From NCBI GenBank assembly GCA_002049455.2, contig KV918866.1, forward strand, positions 124,001-188,000: a stretch of DNA of 64,000 nucleotides, given 5' to 3'. The notes under the pieces are model-generated. The model was not told the origin of the DNA. It saw only the letters and a program-made list of their open reading frames with translations, and searched no databases. The position numbers were made by a program, and so were the translations under genes. Below, piece by piece: positions 49,173 to 59,137 of the stretch (positions within the stretch are counted from its first letter, which is position 1; each line of letters begins with the position of its first letter). This DNA is from Porphyra umbilicalis. Lineage: Eukaryota; Rhodophyta; Bangiophyceae; Bangiales; Bangiaceae.

Positions 49173-52100
49173 TCAGTTTTTCTGTTTATCGTCATAGCGA
49201 TGAAGGATGTGGCAGGCCATCATGGCCCATGTTGTGGGATTTGTATCCCTTGAGTCTGCTGATAAAAGCACTTCGTACTCGAAACATGCACGTATGGCAG
49301 TAGCGTACCAACTGGCGTTGGTCCATTGTGGTATTACCACGGTTGCTTCTTCTGTGGTTGTTACCAAGCGTCGAAGGACTGAGTCCAAGTGTTGCACCGG
49401 AGGTACCAGAAACCCGTTGGGGAGCACTGGTACGGGGGGATCGCTCCCGATGAGTGTCGCCTGTGCGGATTTCGGCCACACATATGTGTACGGGCCGTAA
49501 ACACGGTTCAGCCGAGAGAAATGCCGCAAGGCAAGTTGGGGGTCATACGCAAAGTTGCGCGTCATGGACGGCAGAGTGGACTTGAGCCACGCCACAGGAA
49601 TTACTTCCTTAATTGCAACATTGGTACTTGACTCTGTCCAAGAGACATCGGCATGGATAACTCCGTCACTGGTGACATGGACATGTTGGATAGTGGGTAT
49701 CCACGTGGAGTCCACGACGATGTTGGCCACGGTTGTGAGCCCGGCCTGTCGGCGACTTCGTCGCGTTGGCGTTTGCCACTCGTACCCCGGTACATGCTTC
49801 TTCTTCTTTCGAAGGAAACGCACCACCAGGTTGCGGGGGAGGTTCTCCAGGGGTTCCCAGGTGTCGTCTTTCGACCCGTAGTCGAACCAGCGCACCTTAG
49901 CGCTATAGGTGTCACCCGTCTGGCGTAAGCCTAGGAGTTTGTCGATCACATACTCATCGGCAGTTGCCGGGGTTGACTTGCGTTGGTCTAGACCATCTAG
50001 CAAGGGGTGCGGAACCTTGTCCGTCGTCGTTGGACGAGGAGCGGGGGTGACATGGTCACTGCTGACGCGTTTCTCCTCGCCGTCAATGTCAATGACAAAC
50101 GTGGAGGCGTCCGCGTCCGCGTCGCCGACCACGAAGGGTCCAATGGCTTTGCTTTGCAGCTTGTTTTGCCGATCGTGGTTGGTCGTGTATACGTAGTCGC
50201 CGATCTTGACGTCCGCATTGCGGGTTGCGACCCGATGGTCAAAGGTACGTTTGTAACGTTGTTGCGTCTTACGCAAGGCCTCGACCACGATGGGGATCTG
50301 CTTGCGCAGGCGGGCCATGAACTCGCGCTTGCGAGCTAGGGGTGACCCATCCTTGAGCGTTCCCTTATTGGTAAGCGGAGTGCCCGGGGGCAAGTTTCGA
50401 ACCGTGAGGTTGGGGATCCGCCTTGGGATAACAAGCTCAAATGGGGCGATGCCCGTCGACCGATGTGGTTGGCTATTATACGCCATGGTGATTACCGGGA
50501 GTAGCTCATCCCATCGTGATGGGTCGTCGGCGACGTAGTGTCGCAGCTGCGTAGCCATGGTACGGTTGTACCGTTCAACTTGCCCATTGGTTTGGGGATG
50601 ATACGCCGTGGTGCGAACCGTTTCAATGCCAAGCATTTTCATCACAGCGATGAAGAAGTTCGACATGAACTGGGGCCCTTGGTCCGATAGGATTCGGTCC
50701 GGTGGCCCGTAGGCTGACACCCACGCGTCGATGATGGCTGACGCCACTGACATAGCCGTGATTCGCCGCAAGGCGACGCACTTGGTGAGCTTGGCGAAGC
50801 GGTCGGTGATAACCAAGATGAAGCGGTTGCCCTTCTTGGAGGCCGGGATGGGCCCAAAGATGTCAACGGATAGCTCCGTGAGAGGCTCGGTAGCCTGGAA
50901 CAGGGTCAAGGGCGTGGTGTGTCGCCGCAAGGCGAGGCGGTTTTGCGCACACGTTGTGCATTTGGTGATGGTCGAATGAATATCCGTCACCATTGAAGGC
51001 CAGTAGTATGCCTTGCGCATGGTGTAATACATCCGGTTCATACCAGGATGGGCGGCCACGGTTGCGTGGTGCTCGAGGGTCAACACGCGTTCGCGTAGCG
51101 ACTTTGGAATAACCAGTTGATTGCCGAAAGGCGCACGGCGGTACAGAGCGTGATGCTCATCGCGGAAGAAGGCCTTGGCCGTTCCGCGCTCCACGCGAGT
51201 GGACATCTCGACGCAAAAGTCGTCTGTTTGTTGTGCTTCGACAACATCGTCGAACTCCACCGGTTCCGGTGTGTCGGTACCCGTGTACCTCCCCGTTCTT
51301 AAGCCGTTGGCCGTCTCGGCCAATGCCAGACAAGGTATATCATCATGGATATCCTCTGGCGGAGCCACCGTAGAGGCGCGCGACAGGAAGTCGGGCAAGT
51401 GGTGCGATGCACCTGGTTTATAAACCATATCGAATGTGTATTCGGAGAGGCGAAGTCGCCATCGCATCAAGCGTCCGCTTGAGTCGGTGGTGCTGTAGAT
51501 CCATCTAAGTGCTTGGTGATCCGTTCGGATGAGGAACCGTCGTCCGTCGAGGAAGTGCCTCAACTTGAGGACAGCCCACACAACGCCGAGGCATTCTCGC
51601 TCCGTGGTGGAGTAGTTTTGCTCTGCAGCAGTGAGTCCTCGGCTCCAATACCCGACAGGGTGAAGCAGTTCGCCCGGCTCCTCTTGGAGGAGGGTACAAC
51701 CAACTTGGTCGGCGCTTGCGTCCACGTCAACGACGAGCTTCCGATTGGCCTTCGGCAAGGCGAGTACCGGTGGGCACAACAGTGCGTTGCGAAGGTCCTC
51801 GAAGGCGGCGATAGCCACGTCCGTCGGTGGTGGTAAATCCGGTGGGATCTCGGCCCTAGTCAGGGCGTTCAGGGGCTTTGCTCGTTTGGCAAAGTCTTTG
51901 ACAAACCGTCGATAGACGTTGCACATTCCCAAGAAGCTTTTCAGCTGGGTCTTTGTGGTTGGGAACTTGGCATGCTTCAGAGCATCCACGTTCTTGTTGT
52001 GCACGTGCAGTTGCCCGGGGCGGACAATGTGTCCTAGGTACTCGACCTCATCGGAGAACCACGTACACTTTTCCAAGTTGAGGGTGACCCCGGCTTCACG

Positions 52101-53636
52101 GAGACGGTGAAGAACCGTGTCAACGTCTTTGACGTGTTGTTCCGCGTTGGCGGAGAAGATGATGACATCGTCTAGGTAGACAAGGCATATCTGCCACTTC
52201 AAACCCGAGAGGATAATATCCAACGCGCGCTGAAAGGTAGCGGGCGCGTTCGTCAAGCCGAAAGGCATGGATAACCAGTGGTATATACCACAGTGCGTCG
52301 TGAACGCCGTCTTCTCTTGGTCGTCCTTGCGTAAGGGTACTTGCCAGTACCCCGCGGTGCAGTCGAGGGACGTAAACACCTGGGCATCTCCCAAGGAGTC
52401 GAGGCAGTCCTCCATCCGCGGCAAGGGATAAGCATCCTTCTTGGTGATGTTGTTTAACCGACGATAGTCGACACAGAATCGGGCCTGGCCGTTCTTCTTT
52501 GGTACAATTACCACGGGGCTTGCCCAAGCACTATGGCTAGGGGCAATGACGTTGAGCTTCAACATCTTGTTGATCTGATCAGCGGTGATCTGCCGTTTGA
52601 ACGGCCCGGTGCGGTAGGGTTGGGCCCGTATGGGCAGAGCGTCGGGAGGAGTGACGATGGCGTGCTCCGTAGCACGGATGACGCCAAGGGTTCCATCCCA
52701 CATAGACGAATGCGTCTTAAGCATGTCTCGAATCTGCTTGTGCAGGTACTCGGGTGCCTCACTGAGGTCGAGGTCCTCGAGTGGGTCACGACTCGCGTCG
52801 TCCGATGAGTTATCGGTTCCACCCTTTGGGGTGTTGTCATCCAAGACGGCGGAAAGCATCGGCCCTTGGTAGGGTTCCGCAAACCCCAAGGTAGAGTTCT
52901 TGCGAACAATGACTTGGTCCTTGCCGAAGTTGCATAACTTGACCAGGAATGGTTCGTCCGGTTTGACGATGGCGATGCCGCGGGCGACTGCCATGGACTT
53001 GTGTCGGCACAACCGAATGTTCGGTGTGATGGTAACCATACCAGGCGTGTCGCACGTGGCCATGATCCACTCCTCCTTGTGTCCGTTGACACGCACCTGT
53101 TTGCAGGCTCGAACCCGAGCGGGTTTATCTTGCCAGTGGCGGTCCCACGCGCTGTCGTTAAGACAAGCTAAGATCGGCGTTGGCCGAGGTTGCTCTTCCG
53201 TGCATCGCACGTGCTCTTGCCAGACGATCTTGCGCAAGCGCGGCAGAATGCCCTCCATGTTTTGTTCAATGAACTCGGTGCCAAGAATGCACGGGACTGA
53301 CAAGTTGTCGGCAACGAGGAATCGGTCAAATAGACGCACACCTCCGGTGTCTACATACAGATGTATGGCATACTTCGTCACAAGACGATTGTTGTTTGCA
53401 TCTCGGATGCGCGGAAGCGTAGTCAACTCTTCGGCGTAAGCCATCCAGTTCGAAGGGAGAACACTAGTTCGCACTATGTTCACCCCGGCGCCCGTGTCTA
53501 AGACAGTGCGGCAACTTCGCATTACGCGCAGGCTTGGGCCTAACGTGGCTGCGATCTCATAGTGCCGAAGGGCACGACGTAAGAGTCTTGTCACCGTACG
53601 CTTTCGCGTTCCGCCGGGCAACCCCAAGTCGGGCAC
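49173..53636 (-). CDS. pol: Gypsy pol polyprotein, 1487 codons
   Basis: In the -1 frame relative to gag and without its own ATG (the frame opens a few codons upstream of gag's stop). Domains in order: aspartic protease (DTGAG, residues 47-51; ILGTEF near 117); reverse transcriptase (about 350-530, with YLDD at 487-490 and FCVDYRRLN); RNase H (VGYWSRGLTAAEQNYSTTER; TDHQAL); integrase zinc-binding HHCC (HHATVAAHPG...CTTC); integrase core with Asp in VDIFGPIPA, Asp in ILSDQGPQF and Glu in TNGQVERYNRTM; and a chromodomain (VRWFDYGSKDDTWEPLENLP). An extra C-terminal ~180 residues follow the chromodomain, with no recognised fold. No stops. Expressed by frameshift from gag, or initiated elsewhere. 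Confidence 0.92.
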   Translation of the reverse strand: MPDLGLPGGTRKRTVTRLLRRALRHYEIAATLGPSLRVMRSCRTVLDTGAGVNIVRTSVLPSNWMAYAEELTTLPRIRDANNNRLVTKYAIHLYVDTGGVRLFDRFLVADNLSVPCILGTEFIEQNMEGILPRLRKIVWQEHVRCTEEQPRPTPILACLNDSAWDRHWQDKPARVRACKQVRVNGHKEEWIMATCDTPGMVTITPNIRLCRHKSMAVARGIAIVKPDEPFLVKLCNFGKDQVIVRKNSTLGFAEPYQGPMLSAVLDDNTPKGGTDNSSDDASRDPLEDLDLSEAPEYLHKQIRDMLKTHSSMWDGTLGVIRATEHAIVTPPDALPIRAQPYRTGPFKRQITADQINKMLKLNVIAPSHSAWASPVVIVPKKNGQARFCVDYRRLNNITKKDAYPLPRMEDCLDSLGDAQVFTSLDCTAGYWQVPLRKDDQEKTAFTTHCGIYHWLSMPFGLTNAPATFQRALDIILSGLKWQICLVYLDDVIIFSANAEQHVKDVDTVLHRLREAGVTLNLEKCTWFSDEVEYLGHIVRPGQLHVHNKNVDALKHAKFPTTKTQLKSFLGMCNVYRRFVKDFAKRAKPLNALTRAEIPPDLPPPTDVAIAAFEDLRNALLCPPVLALPKANRKLVVDVDASADQVGCTLLQEEPGELLHPVGYWSRGLTAAEQNYSTTERECLGVVWAVLKLRHFLDGRRFLIRTDHQALRWIYSTTDSSGRLMRWRLRLSEYTFDMVYKPGASHHLPDFLSRASTVAPPEDIHDDIPCLALAETANGLRTGRYTGTDTPEPVEFDDVVEAQQTDDFCVEMSTRVERGTAKAFFRDEHHALYRRAPFGNQLVIPKSLRERVLTLEHHATVAAHPGMNRMYYTMRKAYYWPSMVTDIHSTITKCTTCAQNRLALRRHTTPLTLFQATEPLTELSVDIFGPIPASKKGNRFILVITDRFAKLTKCVALRRITAMSVASAIIDAWVSAYGPPDRILSDQGPQFMSNFFIAVMKMLGIETVRTTAYHPQTNGQVERYNRTMATQLRHYVADDPSRWDELLPVITMAYNSQPHRSTGIAPFELVIPRRIPNLTVRNLPPGTPLTNKGTLKDGSPLARKREFMARLRKQIPIVVEALRKTQQRYKRTFDHRVATRNADVKIGDYVYTTNHDRQNKLQSKAIGPFVVGDADADASTFVIDIDGEEKRVSSDHVTPAPRPTTTDKVPHPLLDGLDQRKSTPATADEYVIDKLLGLRQTGDTYSAKVRWFDYGSKDDTWEPLENLPRNLVVRFLRKKKKHVPGYEWQTPTRRSRRQAGLTTVANIVVDSTWIPTIQHVHVTSDGVIHADVSWTESSTNVAIKEVIPVAWLKSTLPSMTRNFAYDPQLALRHFSRLNRVYGPYTYVWPKSAQATLIGSDPPVPVLPNGFLVPPVQHLDSVLRRLVTTTEEATVVIPQWTNASWYATAIRACFEYEVLLSADSRDTNPTTWAMMACHILHRYDDKQKN

Positions 53637-53641
53637 CCGGC

Positions 53642-55288
53642 CTAGACGTTTTTCGAGTCGTCCACGGCGTCGGCCGGATGCTCGACCTCGTCTTCCTCGA
53701 CGTTACCGTCGGCAAGGGCATGAACGCCGATAGGCGGTTGCCGACGCTCGCGGGGGCGATAAGGCTCGGCACACTGTGCGGCGAAGTGCCCCGGCTTGTT
53801 ACAGTTGTAACAGATGTCAGCCCGATTGGCTTGGGGGACGGCGGCCCGAGGGGGCGGCGAGGTGCGAACCGGTGTGAATGGTCGTTCCGTCGTCGTCCGC
53901 TGGTCTTGTGTCGCGTAAGCGACTTTGATCGCCGTTGGGCGGGTAATCTTGAGTTGCAAACGCAACTTGTTGGTGCCGTCCCAGTACATCTGGGCGGTGG
54001 CGACCGTCTCGGACAGGGTTCGGTCGGGGAACTGGGCGTTCAGTACCCGGACGTGCGCTTGCACAAGGTCCGAAAGACCAGTGATGAGGACGTCCTTAAC
54101 GTCCTGGATGTCGAACAAACCGTTCAGGAGGTCGCATTGCGTTTCCACGCGATGACCAAAGGCCGTGGGCGCCTCGTTGTCATGTTGCTTCATCGTAATG
54201 ATGTCTTGATAGGCGTTAGCCATGGTTGCGTGTGTCGCATACTTCGAAAGAAGCCAGTTGACGGCATCTCCGTAGGTACGGATGGCGTAACGCTTGCGTC
54301 CGAGGGTGCTTTTAAGCGCGCCGGAGAAGGCCATCTTGGCGTTGCCGGCTAGTCGAAAGACCATAAGCGGAAGGGCTTGACCGTGCGTCAGCCCAGCCGC
54401 GTCGCACGCGCGGCGAAATGTCGTCAAGAACGTGAAGATGCCCAAGGGCAGGGCTCCCGTGAATGGCTGTTGCCCATGGAACGCTCCGTCCAAACGTTTG
54501 TTGAGGCGGTGCGACCGCTGTGCCTCTTTAGGCGTATACGTCAGTTGACGGCGGATCAGGAAGTACGTCCTGTAGTCCAGGAGTGTCTTGAAGCGGCTAT
54601 TAGCCGGGCGGATCACCTTGATCCTATCGGCTTTTTCAAGTCGCTCCTTCCGTTTGGTGGGGGGCGCGGGGCGCTTGCGCGCGGCCGCGTCCGACTCGCT
54701 CGAGCTTTCGCTCGGCGAGGACCCACTTGGGGGCGACGGCGGGTGTGGGGGCCCGTGGCCATCGTCCGAAGAGGACGTGTCCGTCGCGTTGGGGTTGTCG
54801 TCGTCTGACGACGTCGGGCTTGACCCAGACGCGGAATCGTCGGAAGATGAGGAAAGCGCGGCGTTAGCCGGAGCGTCCTTGCGGACGGACTTGTCCTTGA
54901 TCACCTTGCTCGTCTTCTTGACGTCCTTGGTCTTGTCGCCCGACTGGCGGCGAGACTTAGCCACACGGCGTTCCTCCTCATGGGAGTCGACCTTGCGCAG
55001 GGCCTCGACGTCGTCGACCAACTTGTCATTGGCTCGCGCCAGAGACTCGTTAGTCTGTTCTTGGGCCGTTAGGCGTCGCTGAAGTGCTTCAACGGCCGCC
55101 TTCAGGCTCTCCACCACCTGCATCTGCCCAGAGGCGGCTTGATCCGCAGGGATGGGAGGAGTTGGAGCACCGTCCGTTGGGGCGTCGGAGGCAGCAGGAG
55201 TGCCTTGTCCTCCGCCCGGCGGCCGGTAGCCAGATGGCAACTTGCCGTCTCTGGCTCGCCGAGTGCCGCCGGTACCACCAGTAGACAT
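53642..55288 (-). CDS. gag: Gypsy gag, 548 aa
   Basis: Start ATG 55288, 229 bases inside the 5' LTR. The N-terminal part has a coiled-coil segment (VESLKAAVEALQRRLTAQEQ, about residue 58) and a long Ser/Asp linker. The central capsid-like region (about 215-420) is helical (FLTTFRRACDAAGLTHGQAL). A CCHC zinc knuckle CYNCNKPGHFAAQC lies near residue 490. The C-terminus is acidic and ends at TAG 53644-53642. It forms the particle that packages the element RNA. Confidence 0.9.
   Translation of the reverse strand: MSTGGTGGTRRARDGKLPSGYRPPGGGQGTPAASDAPTDGAPTPPIPADQAASGQMQVVESLKAAVEALQRRLTAQEQTNESLARANDKLVDDVEALRKVDSHEEERRVAKSRRQSGDKTKDVKKTSKVIKDKSVRKDAPANAALSSSSDDSASGSSPTSSDDDNPNATDTSSSDDGHGPPHPPSPPSGSSPSESSSESDAAARKRPAPPTKRKERLEKADRIKVIRPANSRFKTLLDYRTYFLIRRQLTYTPKEAQRSHRLNKRLDGAFHGQQPFTGALPLGIFTFLTTFRRACDAAGLTHGQALPLMVFRLAGNAKMAFSGALKSTLGRKRYAIRTYGDAVNWLLSKYATHATMANAYQDIITMKQHDNEAPTAFGHRVETQCDLLNGLFDIQDVKDVLITGLSDLVQAHVRVLNAQFPDRTLSETVATAQMYWDGTNKLRLQLKITRPTAIKVAYATQDQRTTTERPFTPVRTSPPPRAAVPQANRADICYNCNKPGHFAAQCAEPYRPRERRQPPIGVHALADGNVEEDEVEHPADAVDDSKNV
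53648..53654 (-). promoter_or_regulatory. Candidate -1 frameshift site between gag and pol
   Basis: The gag codons TCG AAA AAC GTC TAG contain G AAA AAC two codons before the stop, and pol lies in the -1 frame with the overlap open for about 60 bases upstream. It resembles the X XXY YYZ pattern but the first base is G, so it is not canonical. The alternative is re-initiation. Confidence 0.4.
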
Positions 55289-55496
55289 ACTGGGACCTGA
55301 ACAAGTGTTCCGACTTGGCTTACGCCCTGCGCGCCAACGTCGGAGATCTCAACCGTGATGCCCCCGGCACCACGCCCACAAGTCGATGGCTTACGCCCCG
55401 CGCGCCAAGCGACCGTATCGACACCGTCACAATGCCACGAGGCAGCGAGAAAGTTCTCGGGGACACCGTGCCGCGAGGCACGATGAAGGCGAGGGT

Positions 55497-55515
55497 ATCC
55501 CCTGCTGCTCCACCA
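55497..55515 (-). other. Candidate primer binding site
   Basis: Two bases inside the 5' LTR the minus strand reads TGGTGGAGCAGCAGGGGAT. It begins TGG, the complement of a tRNA CCA end. I cannot name the tRNA. Confidence 0.55.
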
Positions 55516-55517
55516 AA

Positions 55518-55910
55518 TGTGGTATTAATAACGTTAGTTCAATTACCAGTGTACTGAGACCGACCGTAGCCAAGCAATAAAGCGAGTTCTATCGCCGTCG
55601 CGGCGAGGAAGAAGACCTTTTGTTGGAGGGCATCCGATGGGGAGCCGGGTGGTGCCCACGACGGCGACCCCGGACCCACGGTGATTTAATACAAACAACG
55701 GCACTGGTCGATCGACCATCCGATCAAGCGATCGTAATGAGTGCCGGCAGACAGATAAGACAGGCAAGCAAACTAGCAATAAAAAATAAACAATGCGGAA
55801 GTAACCCCCCAAAGGGCGTGCCACAAGCCGAGTCACACACATCCGTGGATTCGGCCAGTCAAGGGGGCTACTCGTGGCTAATTGCCAATTGGTAGCAGAG
55901 ATATGCTACA
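55518..55910 (-). repeat. 5' LTR of gypsy element
   Basis: 393 bp, about 99% identical to 45663-46055, followed on the + strand by AAGCC (55911-55915). It should hold the promoter for gag-pol. AATAAA-like motifs occur on the + strand at about 55574 and 55777. Confidence 0.9.
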
Positions 55911-56006
55911 AAGCCCATACGTCAACAGAAATGTTACACAGCAGCAGCAGAAGACTGTGACTGCGAGGTGTGCAGAAAATACATAGTCGATGTTATCCAC
56001 CATTGC

Positions 56007-56485
56007 GTCCTTCATCCAGTGAGAGTCATAAAAGCACGAGACGTGCTCAGAATCGTTTTCTGACAGCGGGAGCGTGCTCAGCGACCCTGAGTTACCCGGT
56101 GCAGTATAGGGGGAGCTCCCAGTTCGGTGTGTTTCGTGCTGCCGCATGCCCCCCAACATCTTGGTCGTGGTCACGGAGGGGGGTCGGAAAACGCCCCGGC
56201 CCGTAACTCTGGCTGTGGTGGTCCGTTTGTGACGCCCGTGGGTGCAAAATGCTGCGCTAGGTACGTCTATGCTCGAACCGCAGTGTTGCACACCCGGCCG
56301 CTGCTCAGAAAAAAGATAGTCAATGGGCCCCCCCGTTTGTGTCTCTTTTCCAGTGAGGGTCATAAAAGCGCGAGACGTGCTCAGAATCGTTTTCTGACAG
56401 CGGGAGCGTGCTCAGCGACCCTGAGTTACCCTGTGCGGTGTAAGGGGCGCTCCCTCATCGGTGTTTTTCGTGCTGCCGCTCGCTC
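56007..56485. repeat. Direct duplication of a 140-bp unit, offset about 336 bp
   Basis: 56007-56146 and 56342-56480 share long stretches such as GAGACGTGCTCAGAATCGTT and AGCGTGCTCAGCGACCCTGA, differing at scattered positions, and each starts with GTCATAAAAGC. The spacer is unrelated. The copies are separated by about 195 bases. Origin unknown. Confidence 0.7.
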
Positions 56486-56660
56486 GCCGTCATCTCGGTT
56501 TTGGTGTGAGAGCAAGTGCTGCTACGTCCCCGGGTGGTTTAGTTGTCTGTGTGTTTTGGTGATGGACCGGTGTTGTGTCTGAGGTGTCGGACGTTGTCCT
56601 CGTTTATGGCGCCTGTGGCATAGCAGGTGACGTGTGTGGAGATGGAGAACTTGTTACAGT

Positions 56661-57678
56661 TTACGGCACATAGAGGTTGTATCGCCTCGCAGCAGCGCGA
56701 ACAAACCCACGGCACATGTTCCCGGTGATGTGGAGTAGCATGCTATCTACGGTTGTCATCGGCCACGCGTTAAACTGATCTGGTGAGCACCAGCGCCGGA
56801 GCCAACTGCTCCCCACAGAAAACACATCCTCTATGGGATTGAAGTCAGGGGAGTAAGGGGGCAACAACAAAACAAACACACCCGCAGCCCTCACCCTTTG
56901 CAGGGCCACCTCGTCGTGGATACGGGCGTTGTCCAGCACCAGGACACAGCGTGGTGGCTGTTCAGCCCAACCCCCCTCCACACACGCCGTCATGCGGGGC
57001 AGCACAAGCGTGGTCAAAAAAATGAGGAAATCAACAGACGTCTGCCCCGGAGGTGGGCGAGTGATGAACCAGTCGAGCACGCGGTCGTGAGCCATAGCAA
57101 CAAAAAAACTGGTCTTGGCCCCTGCGGACGACGCCACGTACAGCTCAGACCGCGTGCCACGCACCGACCATGCCCACCGCCTCTCTGCCGCACGGCCCAC
57201 CCGATGAGCTTCGTCCACGTAGACGCGGCATCTCAGAGGGATCTGCCATTGGGAAGCCACCCACGCGACCCGCTGGGCCTCGTTTCGCGTAAAAAACGCC
57301 TTCTCGATAATCTTGCGCGTGTACCCGTTCCGGGCCAAAATTCTCCCAACCGACGCCGGCGACACCTGCACGGCGCCGTCCACGGCCACCGTCAGGGCGT
57401 TTACCGCCGCCGCCAGCTCGTCCATGAAGAGCTCTGGCTGCTCGCGTACCGCGGAGAGGACGGCATCACGCAGCGTCGGGTCGTCCTCCACATTGTCCGC
57501 ATGCCGGTTCCACTGCTCGGGGTCGTGGTGAAATTCGCCACCAGACTCCATGAAGTAGCGCAGGAAGCGCCGCGCCGACCGCTCGGAGAGGCGCAAGCAA
57601 TGCGCGGCGTCCGTGACGTTCTTTGCCGTCAAGGCACACCATGCGCACGAGGTGCTGCCGCGTCTCGGCGGAGAACAT
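56661..57678 (-). pseudogene. Tc1/IS630-like transposase (DD33E) with one frameshift
   Basis: Starts at ATG 57678 (FSAETRQHLVRMVCLDGK), then a single extra base near 57628 shifts the frame; homology resumes with NVTDAAHCLRLSERSARRFL. The rest is open to 56661: helix-turn-helix (VSPASVGRILARNGYTRK) and a DDE_3 core with Asp in CRVYVDEAHRVG, Asp in VLVLDNARIHDE and Glu in LPPYSPDFNPIEDVF, 33 residues between the last two. All catalytic residues are present. It is a different subfamily from the DD33D gene at 31433-34123. Restoring activity would need only the frameshift to be absent, so it is a recent casualty. Confidence 0.75.
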
Positions 57679-57699
57679 GCCGAGCGCGGGGTAGGATGA

Positions 57700-58972
57700 A
57701 AAGGCAGGGGGTGGAATAGGGGGCAGGGAAGGAAAAAGTAGAGGTGCGGTCGGGAAAGTGCAAAGAGGGTGGACTCGCGCTTGGGGCACCAGACACGAAG
57801 AAAGACGCCAGCCAGCAAAGCTGGGAGGTGGCAACAGGGACACGGTGAGCGAAAGAGCGCAAGTTACGAAGCGGTGACAGCGCAGACTGGCGCGGTGACG
57901 TCAAAGGCAGCGGATTCCCCCCGTCAGGCCCAGCTCACCGTCACTTCCAGGCAACCCGTCCAGTTCTTGGGTCCCTTGCTCTCAGCAAACGGTCAAATTT
58001 CTCCAGTCTTGCTCGATCCCGGGTGCTTGTGCCACCATCGCCCGCAGAAGCCGCCAACGGAGCATATAAGGACTGCATGGGGGATAAGGCAGTCCGTCAA
58101 TACGACCAGAGATGCCTAGTTATCGGCTTCTTGAGCGGAATGGGGGCCCAGGAGAGGACAGCTGGTGCTCCGGTTTCACGTCCAGTGGCCCGAAAGACTC
58201 AAAAAAGAGATATTCAACATCAAATAGCGCATGGAACTGGCTCTGAATACTGGCCTCGTCTGTTTCCGCCAGACCTTCTCAAACATTTGCTCATCTTTCA
58301 TGACAGCCACAATTGTTCCGAGAACTGCGTTTCGTTCTGGACAGGCAAAATTGAGCAGACTGCAATAGGAGGCGCGGAGTTATCTTGCTTCCACCAATAG
58401 GAAGCCGTTATCGTCATTCTGCAGCAGACTTGATGCTGAAGACATGCGCTGCAAGTGCAGCCCAGTTGCAGGTTTCCACAGACCCGGCGCAGAAAATGTG
58501 CGCTGCAACAGGGGTCCGGCAGCGATCTGCAACATTTTACCAGCAGATTTCCTGCAGGTCAAAAACAACGAAGGCTTATCGTGGGCAGAAAAAAACGGGG
58601 GATCACGCTGGAACTTTTTGGCACAAGATCCTCGCACCGTCACGGTGCTTTCCATGAAAGAAAAGCACCGGTCGTCCGTTTTTTTTTGCATAAATGCACG
58701 ACAATGAGCTGCTCCGCAGATCTCTGCTGCAGGAAATCATGCTGCTCGTGGCTCACGCGGCCACTTTTCCAGACCTGCAAGCAGTCTGCAACACGCCATT
58801 GCAGAGGATTCGCAGATCTGTAAGGTACACGGTCTAAGCCCCACTGTGCAGCAGCCGCAAGCTTGATGACAGGCGCACTGCTCGTTTGAGCAATGACAGG
58901 GTGGGCTACAATGTCGGTCTGAGGTCGGTGTGGCACGGTGGTCAGAGCAAAGAAAAGACAGCATGAACCCGC
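57700..58972. other. No recognisable gene
   Basis: Upstream of the Tc1-like gene. Short repeats of GCGCTGCAA and CTGCTGCAGG occur between 58430 and 58760. Open frames are short and without motifs. Confidence 0.4.
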
Positions 58973-59137
58973 GGCTGAACCCCAGTCCGGGACATGCTCT
59001 TGAGTTTGTGGCGCCGAGTTTGTGGCGCCACGATGTGGTGCCACATGGCATTGGGCCCAGCCACGTGGCGCCACAAACTCGGCGCCACAAGAAGTCGGAG
59101 CGTGTCCCGGACCGGTGTGGGCTCCAGTTCAGCACGA
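58973..59137. repeat. Imperfect palindrome about 165 bp
   Basis: Best-paired core: TTGTGGCGCCGAGTTTGTGG continuing to CGCCACG at 59006-59032, against its inverse at about 59062-59090. Outer parts also pair (GTCCGGGACA(T/C)GCTC near 58990 and 59105; GCTGAAC near the two ends). A foldback element or hairpin RNA source is possible. Confidence 0.6.

Larger units (their letters stand above)
45663..55910 (-). mobile_element. Ty3/gypsy chromodomain LTR retrotransposon, 10.2 kb, TSD AAGCC
   Basis: Two 393-bp LTRs (TGTAGC...CCACA in element sense) are about 99% identical, and the 5-bp duplication AAGCC is present on both outer sides (45658-45662, 55911-55915). Element sense is minus: 5' LTR 55518-55910, primer binding site, gag, pol (protease, RT, RNase H, integrase, chromodomain), then 3.1 kb that carries an antisense reading frame, then the 3' LTR. 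Gag and pol are uninterrupted, so the insertion is recent and perhaps active. A chromodomain at the integrase end places it with the chromoviruses. Confidence 0.92.

Noticed and set aside
55970-56582. Paired plus-strand frames with similar translations
   Set aside because: They result from the duplicated 140-bp unit; similarity is explained at the DNA level and neither has protein-like context.
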